A stretch of DNA of 64,000 bases from Aureisphaera sp963669405 (lineage in GTDB: Bacteria; Bacteroidota; Bacteroidia; Flavobacteriales; Flavobacteriaceae), in the NCBI GenBank assembly GCA_963669405.2, contig CAXXHF010000002.1:930001-994000 (forward strand), written 5' to 3'. This document shows positions 44,126 to 53,364 of the stretch, one piece after another. The notes under the pieces were generated by a model. The model saw only the letters and a list, made by a program, of their open reading frames with translations. It had not been told where the DNA came from and made no database searches. The position numbers were made by a program, and so were the translations under genes. Numbering within the stretch: the stretch's first letter is position 1; every line of letters starts with the position of its first letter.

Positions 44126-45298
44126 ATGTCGAAACAACAAGTTCAAATTTTCGATACAACACTTCGCGACGGAGAACAAGTTCCCGGTTGCAAGCTTAAT
44201 ACTGACCAAAAAATAATTATCGCTCAACAGCTTGATTTGCTTGGAGTAGATGTTATAGAAGCTGGGTTTCCTATTTCCAGCCCAGGTGATTTTAAAAGCG
44301 TTCAAGCAGTTTCTGAAGTCGTAAAAAATGCGACTGTTTGCGGATTGACCCGTGCCGTAGAAAAAGACATTGAAACGGCTGCTGAAGCATTAAAGAATGC
44401 CAAAAGACCTAGGATACATACCGGGATTGGCACTTCCGATTCGCACATAAAACACAAATTCAATTCTAATCGGGGAGAAATTATAGAAAGAGCCTACAAA
44501 GCAGTAAGCTATGCCAAAACTTTTGTTGAAGATGTAGAGTTTTATGCTGAGGACGCTGGCCGAACCGATAATGAATACCTAGCAAGGGTTTGCGAAGCAG
44601 CAATTAAAGGAGGAGCCACTGTTTTAAATATTCCCGACACTACTGGTTATTGTCTTCCGAGTGAATATGGTGCCAAAATTAAGTTCCTCAAGGAAAATGT
44701 AAAGGGTATTGAAAAAGCAATCCTTTCTTGTCATTGCCATAATGATTTAGGCTTGGCTACTGCAAACTCCGTAGAAGGTGCCATCCATGGAGCACGTCAA
44801 ATAGAATGCACCATAAACGGAATTGGAGAACGTGCCGGAAATACTGCATTAGAAGAAGTGGTGATGGTTTTAAAACAACATCCCTATCTCAATCTTCATA
44901 CAAACGTCAACACACAACTTTTATATGAAACCAGTCAAATGGTTTCTAAACACATGGGTATTTACACTCAGCCCAATAAAGCTATTGTAGGATCTAATGC
45001 TTTTGCGCATAGTTCTGGAATACATCAAGACGGGGTGATTAAAAATCGTGAAACCTATGAAATCATAGACCCAAAAAGTGTGGGGGTTACCGAATCTGCC
45101 ATAGTCCTCACTGCCAGAAGCGGTCGTGCTGCACTAGCTTATCGCGCCCGAAAAGTGGGATACGAACTTACCAAATTACAATTGGACGAAGTATATGTTC
45201 AGTTTTTGAATTTTGCCGATCGTAAAAAGGAAATTGCCGATAACGACATTCATGAAATCATTGAAACATCTAGTATTTTCCAAGAAATTAGTGCTTAA
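44126..45298 (+). CDS. leuA: 2-isopropylmalate synthase, short form
   Basis: LeuA condenses acetyl-CoA with 2-oxoisovalerate in leucine synthesis. The 390-residue protein has the HMGL-type TIM barrel: FDTTLRDGEQVPGCKL, EAGFPISSPGDF, VEFYAEDAGRTDNEYL, NIPDTTGYCLPSEY, SCHCHNDLGLATANSVEGA and NGIGERAGNTALEEVV, with the metal ligands in HCHND. It ends soon after the linker (IHEIIETSSIFQEISA), so the C-terminal LeuA dimer domain that binds leucine in longer forms is absent. It is the first gene of leuACDB; no leader peptide is seen upstream (43977-44125). Confidence 0.93.
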   Translation: MSKQQVQIFDTTLRDGEQVPGCKLNTDQKIIIAQQLDLLGVDVIEAGFPISSPGDFKSVQAVSEVVKNATVCGLTRAVEKDIETAAEALKNAKRPRIHTGIGTSDSHIKHKFNSNRGEIIERAYKAVSYAKTFVEDVEFYAEDAGRTDNEYLARVCEAAIKGGATVLNIPDTTGYCLPSEYGAKIKFLKENVKGIEKAILSCHCHNDLGLATANSVEGAIHGARQIECTINGIGERAGNTALEEVVMVLKQHPYLNLHTNVNTQLLYETSQMVSKHMGIYTQPNKAIVGSNAFAHSSGIHQDGVIKNRETYEIIDPKSVGVTESAIVLTARSGRAALAYRARKVGYELTKLQLDEVYVQFLNFADRKKEIADNDIHEIIETSSIFQEISA

Positions 45299-45319
45299 AA
45301 GTGCTTTAAGCTAAGTTAT

Positions 45320-46705
45320 ATGAAGAAAACATTGTTCGATAAGGTCTGGGACGTCCATGTGGTAGATACCATTGAAAATGGCCCCCAGATACTATATATA
45401 GATAAACACCTTATTCATGAGGTTACCAGCCCACAGGCATTTCAAGCACTGGAAGAACGAAATATTCCAATACTAAGGCCTCAGCAAATTGTTGCAACAG
45501 CAGACCATAACACACCTACCTTAGATCAAGATAAACCCGTAAAGGATCCTCTATCTCGGCACCAGTTGGAACAGTTGTCCAAAAACTGCACAAAGAATGG
45601 GATAACGCTCTATGAGTTGGGACATCAATACAACGGGATTGTCCATGTCATGGCACCTGAATTGGGTATTACTCAACCTGGAATGACCATGGTATGTGGA
45701 GACAGCCATACTTCAACGCATGGAGCCTTTGGAAGTATTGCCTTTGGTATTGGAACCAGTCAGGTTGCACAAGTTTTTGCCAGTCAGTGCTTGTTGTTGA
45801 AGAAACCGAAGAAAATGCGTGTCACCGTAAATGGTACTCTGCAAAATGGGGTATTACCCAAAGACGTGATCCTTTACATTATTTCACAAATAGGCACAAA
45901 TGCTGGAACAGGTTATTTCTGTGAATACGCAGGAGAAGTATTCGAAAAGATGAGTATGGAGGGTCGAATGACCGTATGTAATATGAGTATTGAAATGGGG
46001 GCACGTGGAGGAATAATAGCTCCTGACGACACTACTTTTGAATATGTGAAGGGACGAAAATTTGCTCCTAAAGAAGGTTCTGAATTCGATGCCAAAGTAG
46101 CGTATTGGAACACCTTGAAAACGGATAAAGGAGCCGTATTTGATAAAGAATATGTGTTCAATGCAGAAGACATTCACCCTATGATTACCTACGGAACCAA
46201 TCCAGGTATGGGGATTAAAATTAATGGGCATATTCCAGAACAAGGAAGCGCTTCCTTCCAAAAGTCCTTAGCCTATATGGGATTTGAAGCGGGAGGACAG
46301 CTTTTGGATACCCCTATAAATTTTGTATTCATAGGCAGCTGTACCAATTCACGTATTGAAGATTTTCGTGTGGCAGCTTCTTATGTAAAAGGAAAACAAA
46401 AAGCTGAGAATGTAACCGCTTGGTTGGTCCCGGGCAGCAAACAGGTAGAAGCTCAGATTATAGATGAAGGACTACAGGACATTTTTGAAAACGCTGGCTT
46501 TCAGTTACGACAACCGGGGTGTTCGGCTTGCCTAGCCATGAATGACGACAAAATCCCTTCAGGGGAATATTGTGTGTCTACTTCGAACAGAAATTTTGAA
46601 GGTAGACAGGGTCAAGGAGCCAGAACCATTTTGGCCAGTCCACTGGTTGCAGCTGCTACTGCCATTGAAGGAAGAATTATAGACATTACAAAACATTTGA
46701 ACTGA
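45320..46705 (+). CDS. leuC: 3-isopropylmalate dehydratase large subunit
   Basis: The 461-residue protein isomerises 2- to 3-isopropylmalate with LeuD. It begins KKTLFDKVWDVHVVD and carries VCGDSHTSTHGAFGSIAFGI, the cluster cysteines in FIGSCTNSRIEDF and QPGCSACLAMNDD, and GQGARTILASPLVAAATAI. It holds a 4Fe-4S cluster. Its stop codon shares one base with the leuD start (TGATG), so translation is coupled. Confidence 0.96.
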   Translation: MKKTLFDKVWDVHVVDTIENGPQILYIDKHLIHEVTSPQAFQALEERNIPILRPQQIVATADHNTPTLDQDKPVKDPLSRHQLEQLSKNCTKNGITLYELGHQYNGIVHVMAPELGITQPGMTMVCGDSHTSTHGAFGSIAFGIGTSQVAQVFASQCLLLKKPKKMRVTVNGTLQNGVLPKDVILYIISQIGTNAGTGYFCEYAGEVFEKMSMEGRMTVCNMSIEMGARGGIIAPDDTTFEYVKGRKFAPKEGSEFDAKVAYWNTLKTDKGAVFDKEYVFNAEDIHPMITYGTNPGMGIKINGHIPEQGSASFQKSLAYMGFEAGGQLLDTPINFVFIGSCTNSRIEDFRVAASYVKGKQKAENVTAWLVPGSKQVEAQIIDEGLQDIFENAGFQLRQPGCSACLAMNDDKIPSGEYCVSTSNRNFEGRQGQGARTILASPLVAAATAIEGRIIDITKHLN

Positions 46706-47289
46706 TGGAAAAATTCAATACACTCATAGCAACCGCCATTCCTTTGGAAATTGAACATGTGGATACCGATCAGATTATTCCTGCCCGTTTTTTGAAAGCT
46801 ACAGATAAAAAGGGCTTTGGCGACAATGTATTTAGAGACTGGCGTTTCAACAAAGATGGAAGCCCTAACAAATCCTTTGTGCTAAACAACCCGAAACATT
46901 CGGGTAGCATTCTTGTAGCAGGCACCAATTTTGGTTGTGGTTCAAGTAGAGAACACGCTGCTTGGGCATTGGTAGGATATGGATTCAAGGTTGTAGTATC
47001 TAGTTTCTTTGCAGATATATTTAAAGGAAACGCACTTAACAACGGACTTCTTCCTGTTCAGGTTTCTGAAGAATTTCTCCAAGAAATGCTAAATATCATT
47101 AAAGAGAAACCAGATACCCAAATTACTGTAAACCTAGAAGACCAAATCATTACTATTGAAGATGGTTTAGAAGAAACTTTCGACATAGATCCCTATAAAA
47201 AAACGTGTTTGTTGAATGGATACGATGATATTGATTTTCTATTGAGCAAATTAGACAACATAAAAGAATTTGAAGCCGCAAAGGCCTAA
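46705..47289 (+). CDS. leuD: 3-isopropylmalate dehydratase small subunit
   Basis: The 194-residue swivel-domain subunit has HVDTDQIIPARFLK at the N-terminus, the substrate-specificity region NFGCGSSREHAAWAL and ADIFKGNALNNGLLPVQV, all diagnostic. It pairs with LeuC, whose gene overlaps by one base, and leuB follows 18 bases later. Confidence 0.96.
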   Translation: MEKFNTLIATAIPLEIEHVDTDQIIPARFLKATDKKGFGDNVFRDWRFNKDGSPNKSFVLNNPKHSGSILVAGTNFGCGSSREHAAWALVGYGFKVVVSSFFADIFKGNALNNGLLPVQVSEEFLQEMLNIIKEKPDTQITVNLEDQIITIEDGLEETFDIDPYKKTCLLNGYDDIDFLLSKLDNIKEFEAAKA

Positions 47290-47307
47290 ACAACATAAAA
47301 GAATTAT

Positions 47308-48426
47308 ATGAAATTGAACATTGCTGTATTATCGGGAGATGGAATTGGTCCCGAAGTTACTGAACAAGCCATGAAAGCCATGAGGGCAATTTCCGTGGCT
47401 TTCGACCATGAATTTGTATTTAGATCAGCACCCGTAGGAGCCATTGCCATTGACAAAACGGGTTCTCCTCTTCCCGACGAAACTTTAGCCCTATGTAGAG
47501 CAAGTGATGCTATCTTATTTGGAGCAATTGGAGACCCTAAATATGACAACGACCCTACAGCTCCTGTTAGACCAGAACAAGGATTGCTAAAACTAAGAAA
47601 AGAATTAGGCCTTTTTGCAAACATTCGTCCTGTAAAAGCCTACACTACCCTATTGGATAAATCTCCACTTAAAGTGGAAAATATCAAAGGAACAGACATA
47701 AGTATTTATCGTGAACTAACTGGCGGTATTTATTTTGGTGAGAAAAAATTGAATAAAGAAGGAACTGAGGCTTCCGATCTTTGTTTGTACACCAAAGAAG
47801 AAATAGAACGAATCACCCATCTGGCTTTTAAAGCTGCCCAAAGTAGAAAAAAGAAGGTCACTTTGGTAGATAAAGCCAACGTATTGGAAAGTTCCCGTTT
47901 GTGGCGTAAGGTAGTCACCGAAATTGGAACCCAATATCCCGAAGTGGAGCTGGATTTTCTTTTTGTGGACAATGCAGCCATGCAGCTTATTTTGAATCCA
48001 AAACAGTTTGATGTAATTCTTACTGAAAATATGTTTGGAGATATTATTAGTGATGAAGCCAGTGTTATTGGTGGATCCATTGGCCTATTGGCCTCTGCTT
48101 CCATTGGAGGAGATATAGGTTTGTTTGAACCTATTCATGGTTCCTTTCCACAAGGAGCTGGAAAAGGAATTGCCAATCCTATCGCCTCCATTTTAAGTGC
48201 AGGAATGCTATTGGAGCACTTTGGATTGCATGAAGAAGCTAGTTTAATAACAGATGCAGTGGAAAAAGCACTGGAGTTGGACATCACTACTCCAGACTTG
48301 AACCCAGGCAATGTAAACATTACCACCGAACGCGTAGGCGATTTCATCGAGGATTTCATTATGAATCCTGATGATTCCAACCTAAATTTTACTAACATTC
48401 ATTTAGGGCAGTCTACGATAATTTGA
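47308..48426 (+). CDS. leuB: 3-isopropylmalate dehydrogenase
   Basis: The 372-residue protein oxidises 3-isopropylmalate with NAD. It has AVLSGDGIGPEVTEQAM, ANIRPVKAYTTL, DISIYRELTGGIYFGE, NVLESSRLWRKVV, LTENMFGDIISDEASVI and FEPIHGSFPQGAGKGIANP. It is the last gene of leuACDB and converges with thrC 20 bases away; a terminator for it lies inside the thrC end (48483-48507). Confidence 0.96.
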   Translation: MKLNIAVLSGDGIGPEVTEQAMKAMRAISVAFDHEFVFRSAPVGAIAIDKTGSPLPDETLALCRASDAILFGAIGDPKYDNDPTAPVRPEQGLLKLRKELGLFANIRPVKAYTTLLDKSPLKVENIKGTDISIYRELTGGIYFGEKKLNKEGTEASDLCLYTKEEIERITHLAFKAAQSRKKKVTLVDKANVLESSRLWRKVVTEIGTQYPEVELDFLFVDNAAMQLILNPKQFDVILTENMFGDIISDEASVIGGSIGLLASASIGGDIGLFEPIHGSFPQGAGKGIANPIASILSAGMLLEHFGLHEEASLITDAVEKALELDITTPDLNPGNVNITTERVGDFIEDFIMNPDDSNLNFTNIHLGQSTII

Positions 48427-48446
48427 AATAGTTAAGTTAAGTTTTG

Positions 48447-49751
48447 TTAGCTGGTTAATAGCCAACTTTTTAATTGTAAATAGGTCGAGAGTTTCTCGGC
48501 CTTTTTTGTTTTGTGCAAAATTTCCTCAATCACTTGAGGTAATTGGATTTGAGATACTACATCTTCGGGTATAACATCCAAAAATTTCACAGGATGAGCA
48601 GTCTCCAAAAATACACCTAATGTCTCACCATCACTTTGCTTCTGGTATTCCTTCAGTGCCAAATAACCAATAGCACCATGTGGGTCTGCAATGTAATCCA
48701 TGTGTTTGAAAAGAAACTGCATCGCTTCCCGAGTTTCATCATCAGAATAACTATACCCAGTAAGGTTAGATCGTAATTTGGCAAGGTCATTATTGTATAT
48801 CTCCTGGATCCTGATGAAATTACTAGGAGCTCCTACATCCATAGCATTAGAAATGGTTGCCACAGAAGGTTGTGTGATATAATCTCCCGTTTTTAAATAA
48901 TGAGGAACAATGTTATTGGCATTGGTTCCTGTTACGAAATGATGTATTGGAAGCCCTAATTTTTGGGCCATCATTCCAGCACAAATATTTCCAAAATTCC
49001 CACTGGGTACGGAAAAAACAATTTTCTTCCCTTGAGCCTTTAATGCTTTGTAAGCAAAGAAATAATAGAACATCTGCGGAAGCCAACGAGCCACATTGAT
49101 AGAATTGGCTGAAGTAAGCGTTCGTTTGCCTTTAAAATCTCCATCTAAAAAAGCCGTTTTTACCATAGCTTGACAATCATCAAAGGTTCCTTCAACTTCA
49201 ATCGCGGAAATATTCTTTCCCAAGGTAGTAAGCTGCTTCTCTTGAATATCGCTTACTTTTCCGCTAGGATAAAGAATGACGACATCTACACCATTCACTT
49301 CATAAAATCCATTGGCAACAGCACCTCCAGTATCTCCAGAGGTAGCCACCAAAACAGTCACCTTTTCTTGCGTAATTTTATTTCGGTTAAAGTAGCCTAA
49401 ACACCTTGCCATGAATCGGGCACCTACATCCTTAAATGCCAATGTAGGGCCATGGTACAATTCTAAGGCGTGGATTCCTTCTTCAACTGGTATCAAAGGA
49501 AAATCGAAAGAAAGTACTTCCTGTAAATTCTCTTTCAGGTCAACTTCCGGAATGTCATCACCAACAAATTGCTTGATAGCTTCAAAAGCAATAGTGATGT
49601 TATCCAAATCCTCTATTTGGTCAAAAAAAGAATTGGGTAATGGTTTTATCCCTGAAGGGAAATACAATCCTTTATCTGGTGCCAATCCGTTAACAACGGC
49701 TTCCCGAAAAGACACATGTGGCGCATTATGGTTTAGGCTATAGTAGATCAT
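48447..49751 (-). CDS. threonine synthase thrC: Threonine synthase
   Basis: The 434-residue PLP enzyme converts O-phosphohomoserine to threonine. It has YYSLNHNAPHVSFREAVVNG, LYHGPTLAFKDVGARFMAR with the PLP Lys, VLVATSGDTGGAVANGFY, ANSINVARWLPQMFYYFFA and VPSGNFGNICAGMMAQ. It overlaps the thrB stop by four bases and is the last gene of the thrABC operon. Confidence 0.96.
   Translation of the reverse strand: MIYYSLNHNAPHVSFREAVVNGLAPDKGLYFPSGIKPLPNSFFDQIEDLDNITIAFEAIKQFVGDDIPEVDLKENLQEVLSFDFPLIPVEEGIHALELYHGPTLAFKDVGARFMARCLGYFNRNKITQEKVTVLVATSGDTGGAVANGFYEVNGVDVVILYPSGKVSDIQEKQLTTLGKNISAIEVEGTFDDCQAMVKTAFLDGDFKGKRTLTSANSINVARWLPQMFYYFFAYKALKAQGKKIVFSVPSGNFGNICAGMMAQKLGLPIHHFVTGTNANNIVPHYLKTGDYITQPSVATISNAMDVGAPSNFIRIQEIYNNDLAKLRSNLTGYSYSDDETREAMQFLFKHMDYIADPHGAIGYLALKEYQKQSDGETLGVFLETAHPVKFLDVIPEDVVSQIQLPQVIEEILHKTKKAEKLSTYLQLKSWLLTS
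48483..48507 (+). terminator. Terminator for the leu operon inside the thrC 3' end
   Basis: GGTCGAGA (48483-48490) pairs with TCTCGGCC (48494-48501), with one G-T pair and a 3-base loop, followed by six T on the plus strand. It lies 57 bases past the leuB stop and overlaps the coding end of the convergent thrC gene. Confidence 0.65.
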
Positions 49752-50677
49752 AAAGTGATTATTCTGGTTCCTTGTTCTCCAATTTTGGAAACATATATAT
49801 TGTATTCAATTCCTTTGTCTTTGTATACCTCATCCATAAAATGAGCAGTCTTTTGGGCTTGTGGTTTCCCTTTGGATAAAGCAAAGATAGAAGGCCCTGA
49901 TCCTGATATTCCTGCCCCCACAGCTCCACTAACAATGGCCTGTTCCTTGACCACATCAAAATGAGGTATAAATATTTTACGGGCAGGTTCTACGATGATA
50001 TCTTGCAATGAACGACCTATCAATCCATAGTCACTAGTGTGTAACCCACTAATCAACCCCCCCACATTAGACCACTGTTTCACAGCGTCTTTTAAAGGCA
50101 CTTTTTTTGGCAAAACATTTCTTCCATCTTCCGTTTTTAGTTCAATTTGAGGATGCAAAACGGTCACATACAAGTCGTCTGGTGTAGGAATGGAAACAAT
50201 CTCCAATGGATTATAGCTCCTAATTAAAACAAAACCACCATATAGAGCAGCTGAAACATTATCTGCAATTTGTGAACCACAAGCTACCTCTTCTCCCAGC
50301 ATGGCATATTTTACTAACTCTAAGAGTGTAAATTTTTCGTTCAGAAATTGATTCACGGCATAGGCGGCACCAGCACTACTTGCTGCACTACTCCCTAAAC
50401 CGCTACCAGGTTTGTATTTTTTTACGATTTCGATTTCCAATCCAAAATCTGCTTGGGTATCTTCTAACATTTTTTGAGTCACAAATCCCGCTGCATTTTT
50501 TTGAACGTCGTAAGGCAATTTGGCTCCTTCAATTTTTGTGATAACCACCTTACCCCTCTCAGCAGTTTTCTGAAAAGTCATTTCATCTCCCAATTGTTCT
50601 AATGCAAATCCCATAGCATCAAATCCACATGAGACATTGGCTACCGTTGCCGGTGAAAATATGTGTAATCTATCCAT
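49748..50677 (-). CDS. thrB: Homoserine kinase
   Basis: The 309-residue GHMP-family kinase phosphorylates homoserine. It has FSPATVANVSCGFDAMGFAL at the N-terminus, the ATP loop PGSGLGSSAASSAGAAYAVN and a C-terminal GAGISGSGPSIFAL. It sits between thrA (one-base gap) and thrC (four-base overlap). Confidence 0.96.
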   Translation of the reverse strand: MDRLHIFSPATVANVSCGFDAMGFALEQLGDEMTFQKTAERGKVVITKIEGAKLPYDVQKNAAGFVTQKMLEDTQADFGLEIEIVKKYKPGSGLGSSAASSAGAAYAVNQFLNEKFTLLELVKYAMLGEEVACGSQIADNVSAALYGGFVLIRSYNPLEIVSIPTPDDLYVTVLHPQIELKTEDGRNVLPKKVPLKDAVKQWSNVGGLISGLHTSDYGLIGRSLQDIIVEPARKIFIPHFDVVKEQAIVSGAVGAGISGSGPSIFALSKGKPQAQKTAHFMDEVYKDKGIEYNIYVSKIGEQGTRIITL

Positions 50678-50678
50678 G

Positions 50679-53117
50679 CTATTTCTTTCCTAAACTTATA
50701 ATATCCCCAAACAACCCTGACGCCGTTACATCTGCTCCCGCTCCCGCTCCTTTTATAATGAGCGGTTGATCTGTATAACGTTCTGTATAGAACAGCACAA
50801 TATTATCCTTTCCGTCCAAATTATAAAAAGGGTCTGCTGGTTTCACTTCCTGTAATCCTACTTTGGCTTTACCGTCATTGAATTGAGCTACATATTTTAA
50901 CCGATTCCCGTTAGCATTCGCCTTTTGGAACATGGTATGGAAATGGGCAGCTTCCGCTTTCAAGGTTTCATAAAAATCATCTACTGAATCTGCATCTTGA
51001 GAAGCCTTTGGAAGGAAAGATACATTATCGATGTCTTCCATGTCTATTTTGTTTCCACTTTCCCGAGCCAAAATCAATATTTTTCTAGCCACATCTACAC
51101 CACTTAGATCAATCCGTGGATCAGGTTCTGTATACCCTTCTGTCTGTGCCTGTTTAACAACATCATAAAAAGTGTTTTCTGAACAAAAATTATTGAATAC
51201 AAAGTTGAGACTTCCTGATAAAACGGCTTTAATAGACCTGATTTTATCTCCAGAATTAATGAGGTTCTTCAACGTATTGATAATGGGTAATCCCGCTCCT
51301 ACATTAGTTTCAAAAAGGAAAGGCGCGTTGTATTTTCTTGAAAGCTCCTTCAATTCTTTATATTTCGAAAATTCTGAAGAACAGGCAATCTTATTACAGG
51401 CCACAATGGCAATACTTTCTTTTAAATAAAAATCATAGCTAGAAGCAACTTCAGCATTGGCCGTAATATCTACAAAGACACTGTTTCTCAAATTCAATCC
51501 TTTAATCTTACTTTGCCAAGCTTCCTCACTTTTTGTTTCTCCTAGATCCAACAATGACTTCCATTGAGAAAGGTCAATTCCACCTTCATCAAAAATCATT
51601 TGCCGTGAATTACTAAGGCCAACTACCTTTAGATTTAGGAATAGGTTTTCATGCAAATATTCCTGTTGTTGCTTTATCTGAGATAATAAGCGATGACCTA
51701 CATTCCCTACTCCAACAATGAATAGATTTAATGTCTTTACTTGGCGTTCAAAGAAACGATAATGGAGTGTATTTAAAGCTTTTTTTACATCTCGTTGTGC
51801 AATAACGGCCGAAATATTCCTTTCGGAAGCTCCTTGGGCTATGGCCCGAATATTCACATTGTTTTTGCCTAATGAACTGAACATTTTACCACTTACGCCT
51901 TGGTAGTTTTTGAGCCCATCACCAATGACAGAGATGATGGCTAAATCATCTTCAGAAATTGTGGGATCTATAGTTCCCAATGAGATTTCATAGGCAAATT
52001 CGGTATCAATTGCGTGGGTGGCCTTAGACACATCTTCGCTTTTAATTCCTACACAAATGGAATGTTCTGAAGAAGCCTGGGTAATCATAATTACATTTAC
52101 TTTCTCTGAAAAAAGTGCTTCAAAAAGACGCCTGGAAATGCCTGGAATGCCAACCATGCCATTACCTTCCAGTGTAATCAAAGCAATTTCTGGCAAATGA
52201 CTAATACCTTTTACTGGGCCATTCTCCGTATAAACTTCGTCATGAATAAAGGTCCCCTTTGCTTTAGGTTGGAACGTGTTTTTTATAAGGATCGGTATTT
52301 TTTTATCCAATACGGGTCTAATGGTAGGTGGGTATAGGACTTTGGCGCCAAAATGAGAAAGCTCCATGGCTTCTTGATAAGACAATTTTTCTATTGGAAA
52401 AGCTTGTCTTACCCATTTGGGATTGGCAGTGAACATTCCACTTACATCTGTCCAGATTTCCAATACGGATGCGTTTAAAGCCGATGCTAATATAGCAGCC
52501 GTATAATCTGAGCCTCCTCGCCCTAAGGTAGTAGCGTCGCCTGCTTCGTTTTTAGAAACAAATCCAGGCATTACAGTTACCTTGACATCATTCGATTTAA
52601 AAAAATGCTGAATGTTCTTTTCTGTAACTTCAGAGAGTACTTGAGCATGTGTATAATTGGAATTGGTTATAATGAGTTCCCTACTATCTTTTAATTGTGA
52701 TTGGGAAACTTCACTTTTCAATGCTTCTGAAATTATATAGGATGAAAGCACTTCTCCAAAACTTAAAACCTTATCACGTGTTTTATTGGAAAATTCATTG
52801 ATGAGATAAACCCCGTGAACAATGGTTTCTAATTCATTCAATTTTTCCTGTAATTGTTCTTGTACATCATAGCTTAATCCCAGTTCATTGGCAGTACGAA
52901 GGTGACGTTCTTTAATCTCTTTCAAGACTTCTTTATAGTCTTCATCTTTGGCATTGGCTTTTTCTCCTGCTTGCAATAAGGTATCTGTGACTCCTCCCAA
53001 AGCTGAAACTACTACAATGAGATTTTTGTTCTTGCTTTTTGTCTCCAAGATGGAGATTACCTTCTGTATGTTTTCTGCATTGGCGACTGAAGTCCCCCCA
53101 AACTTTAGTACTTCCAT
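50679..53117 (-). CDS. thrA: Bifunctional aspartate kinase / homoserine dehydrogenase
   Basis: The 812-residue protein has aspartate kinase at about 1-280 (MEVLKFGGTSVANAENI, TTLGRGGSDYTAAILA), paired ACT domains at about 300-450 (ALITLEGNGMVGIPGISRRL, IISVIGDGLKNYQGVSGKMF) and homoserine dehydrogenase at about 460-812 (LFIVGVGNVGHRLLSQI, ETNVGAGLPIINTLKNL, GYTEPDPRIDLSGVDVARK). It opens the thr operon. A Thr-rich leader peptide and a terminator lie just upstream (53163-53278), so transcription is probably attenuated by threonine supply on top of feedback through the ACT domains. Confidence 0.96.
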   Translation of the reverse strand: MEVLKFGGTSVANAENIQKVISILETKSKNKNLIVVVSALGGVTDTLLQAGEKANAKDEDYKEVLKEIKERHLRTANELGLSYDVQEQLQEKLNELETIVHGVYLINEFSNKTRDKVLSFGEVLSSYIISEALKSEVSQSQLKDSRELIITNSNYTHAQVLSEVTEKNIQHFFKSNDVKVTVMPGFVSKNEAGDATTLGRGGSDYTAAILASALNASVLEIWTDVSGMFTANPKWVRQAFPIEKLSYQEAMELSHFGAKVLYPPTIRPVLDKKIPILIKNTFQPKAKGTFIHDEVYTENGPVKGISHLPEIALITLEGNGMVGIPGISRRLFEALFSEKVNVIMITQASSEHSICVGIKSEDVSKATHAIDTEFAYEISLGTIDPTISEDDLAIISVIGDGLKNYQGVSGKMFSSLGKNNVNIRAIAQGASERNISAVIAQRDVKKALNTLHYRFFERQVKTLNLFIVGVGNVGHRLLSQIKQQQEYLHENLFLNLKVVGLSNSRQMIFDEGGIDLSQWKSLLDLGETKSEEAWQSKIKGLNLRNSVFVDITANAEVASSYDFYLKESIAIVACNKIACSSEFSKYKELKELSRKYNAPFLFETNVGAGLPIINTLKNLINSGDKIRSIKAVLSGSLNFVFNNFCSENTFYDVVKQAQTEGYTEPDPRIDLSGVDVARKILILARESGNKIDMEDIDNVSFLPKASQDADSVDDFYETLKAEAAHFHTMFQKANANGNRLKYVAQFNDGKAKVGLQEVKPADPFYNLDGKDNIVLFYTERYTDQPLIIKGAGAGADVTASGLFGDIISLGKK

Positions 53118-53162
53118 AGCTGTATTCTTTGCTGATTCATTATTTAGTTTCTTTTAAGGCAT

Positions 53163-53195
53163 AAAAAAAGACCTTCCATTTTGGGAAGGTCTTTT
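53163..53195 (-). terminator. Attenuator terminator in front of thrA
   Basis: On the minus strand AAAAGACCTTCC pairs with GGAAGGTCTTTT around CAAAAT and ends in a T-run. The 5' arm with the next base (ACCTTCCC, 53190-53183) can instead pair with GGGATGGT at 53222-53215, seven of eight positions, just after the leader stop codon. That alternative would be the antiterminator. Confidence 0.85.
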
Positions 53196-53227
53196 ATGTA
53201 TAGATTACTACAATACCATCCCTGCCG

Positions 53228-53278
53228 TCAGCTAGTGCCGGTAGTTGTTGTTGTGGTATTTGTAATTATGTTTCTCAT
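53228..53278 (-). CDS. thrL: Thr-rich leader peptide of the thrABC operon
   Basis: The 16-residue frame MRNIITNTTTTTTGTS has eight Thr and two Ile, like the thr leader of enterobacteria, and lies between a good promoter and an intrinsic terminator ahead of thrA. The ATG is only ten bases below the -7 element, so the leader mRNA is nearly leaderless. Stalling at the Thr run would leave GGGATGGT (53222-53215) free to pair with the terminator arm. The symbol is by analogy only. Confidence 0.88.
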   Translation of the reverse strand: MRNIITNTTTTTTGTS

Positions 53279-53285
53279 TGTTACG

Positions 53286-53324
53286 TACAAATGTTTGAAA
53301 AGTATTTTAGAAATCAAAATTTAA
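53286..53324 (-). promoter_or_regulatory. Promoter of the thr leader, near-identical to the ilv promoter
   Basis: Minus strand: TTTG at 53318-53315, a 19-base spacer and AACATTTG at 53295-53288 (one mismatch from TAnnTTTG). The whole 39-base segment matches 61444-61483 in front of the distal ilv leader except for a one-base gap and very few substitutions. Confidence 0.75.
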
Positions 53325-53364
53325 TATCCAGTTTTTACAATAAAGGCCTTTTAAATTCTTGAAG

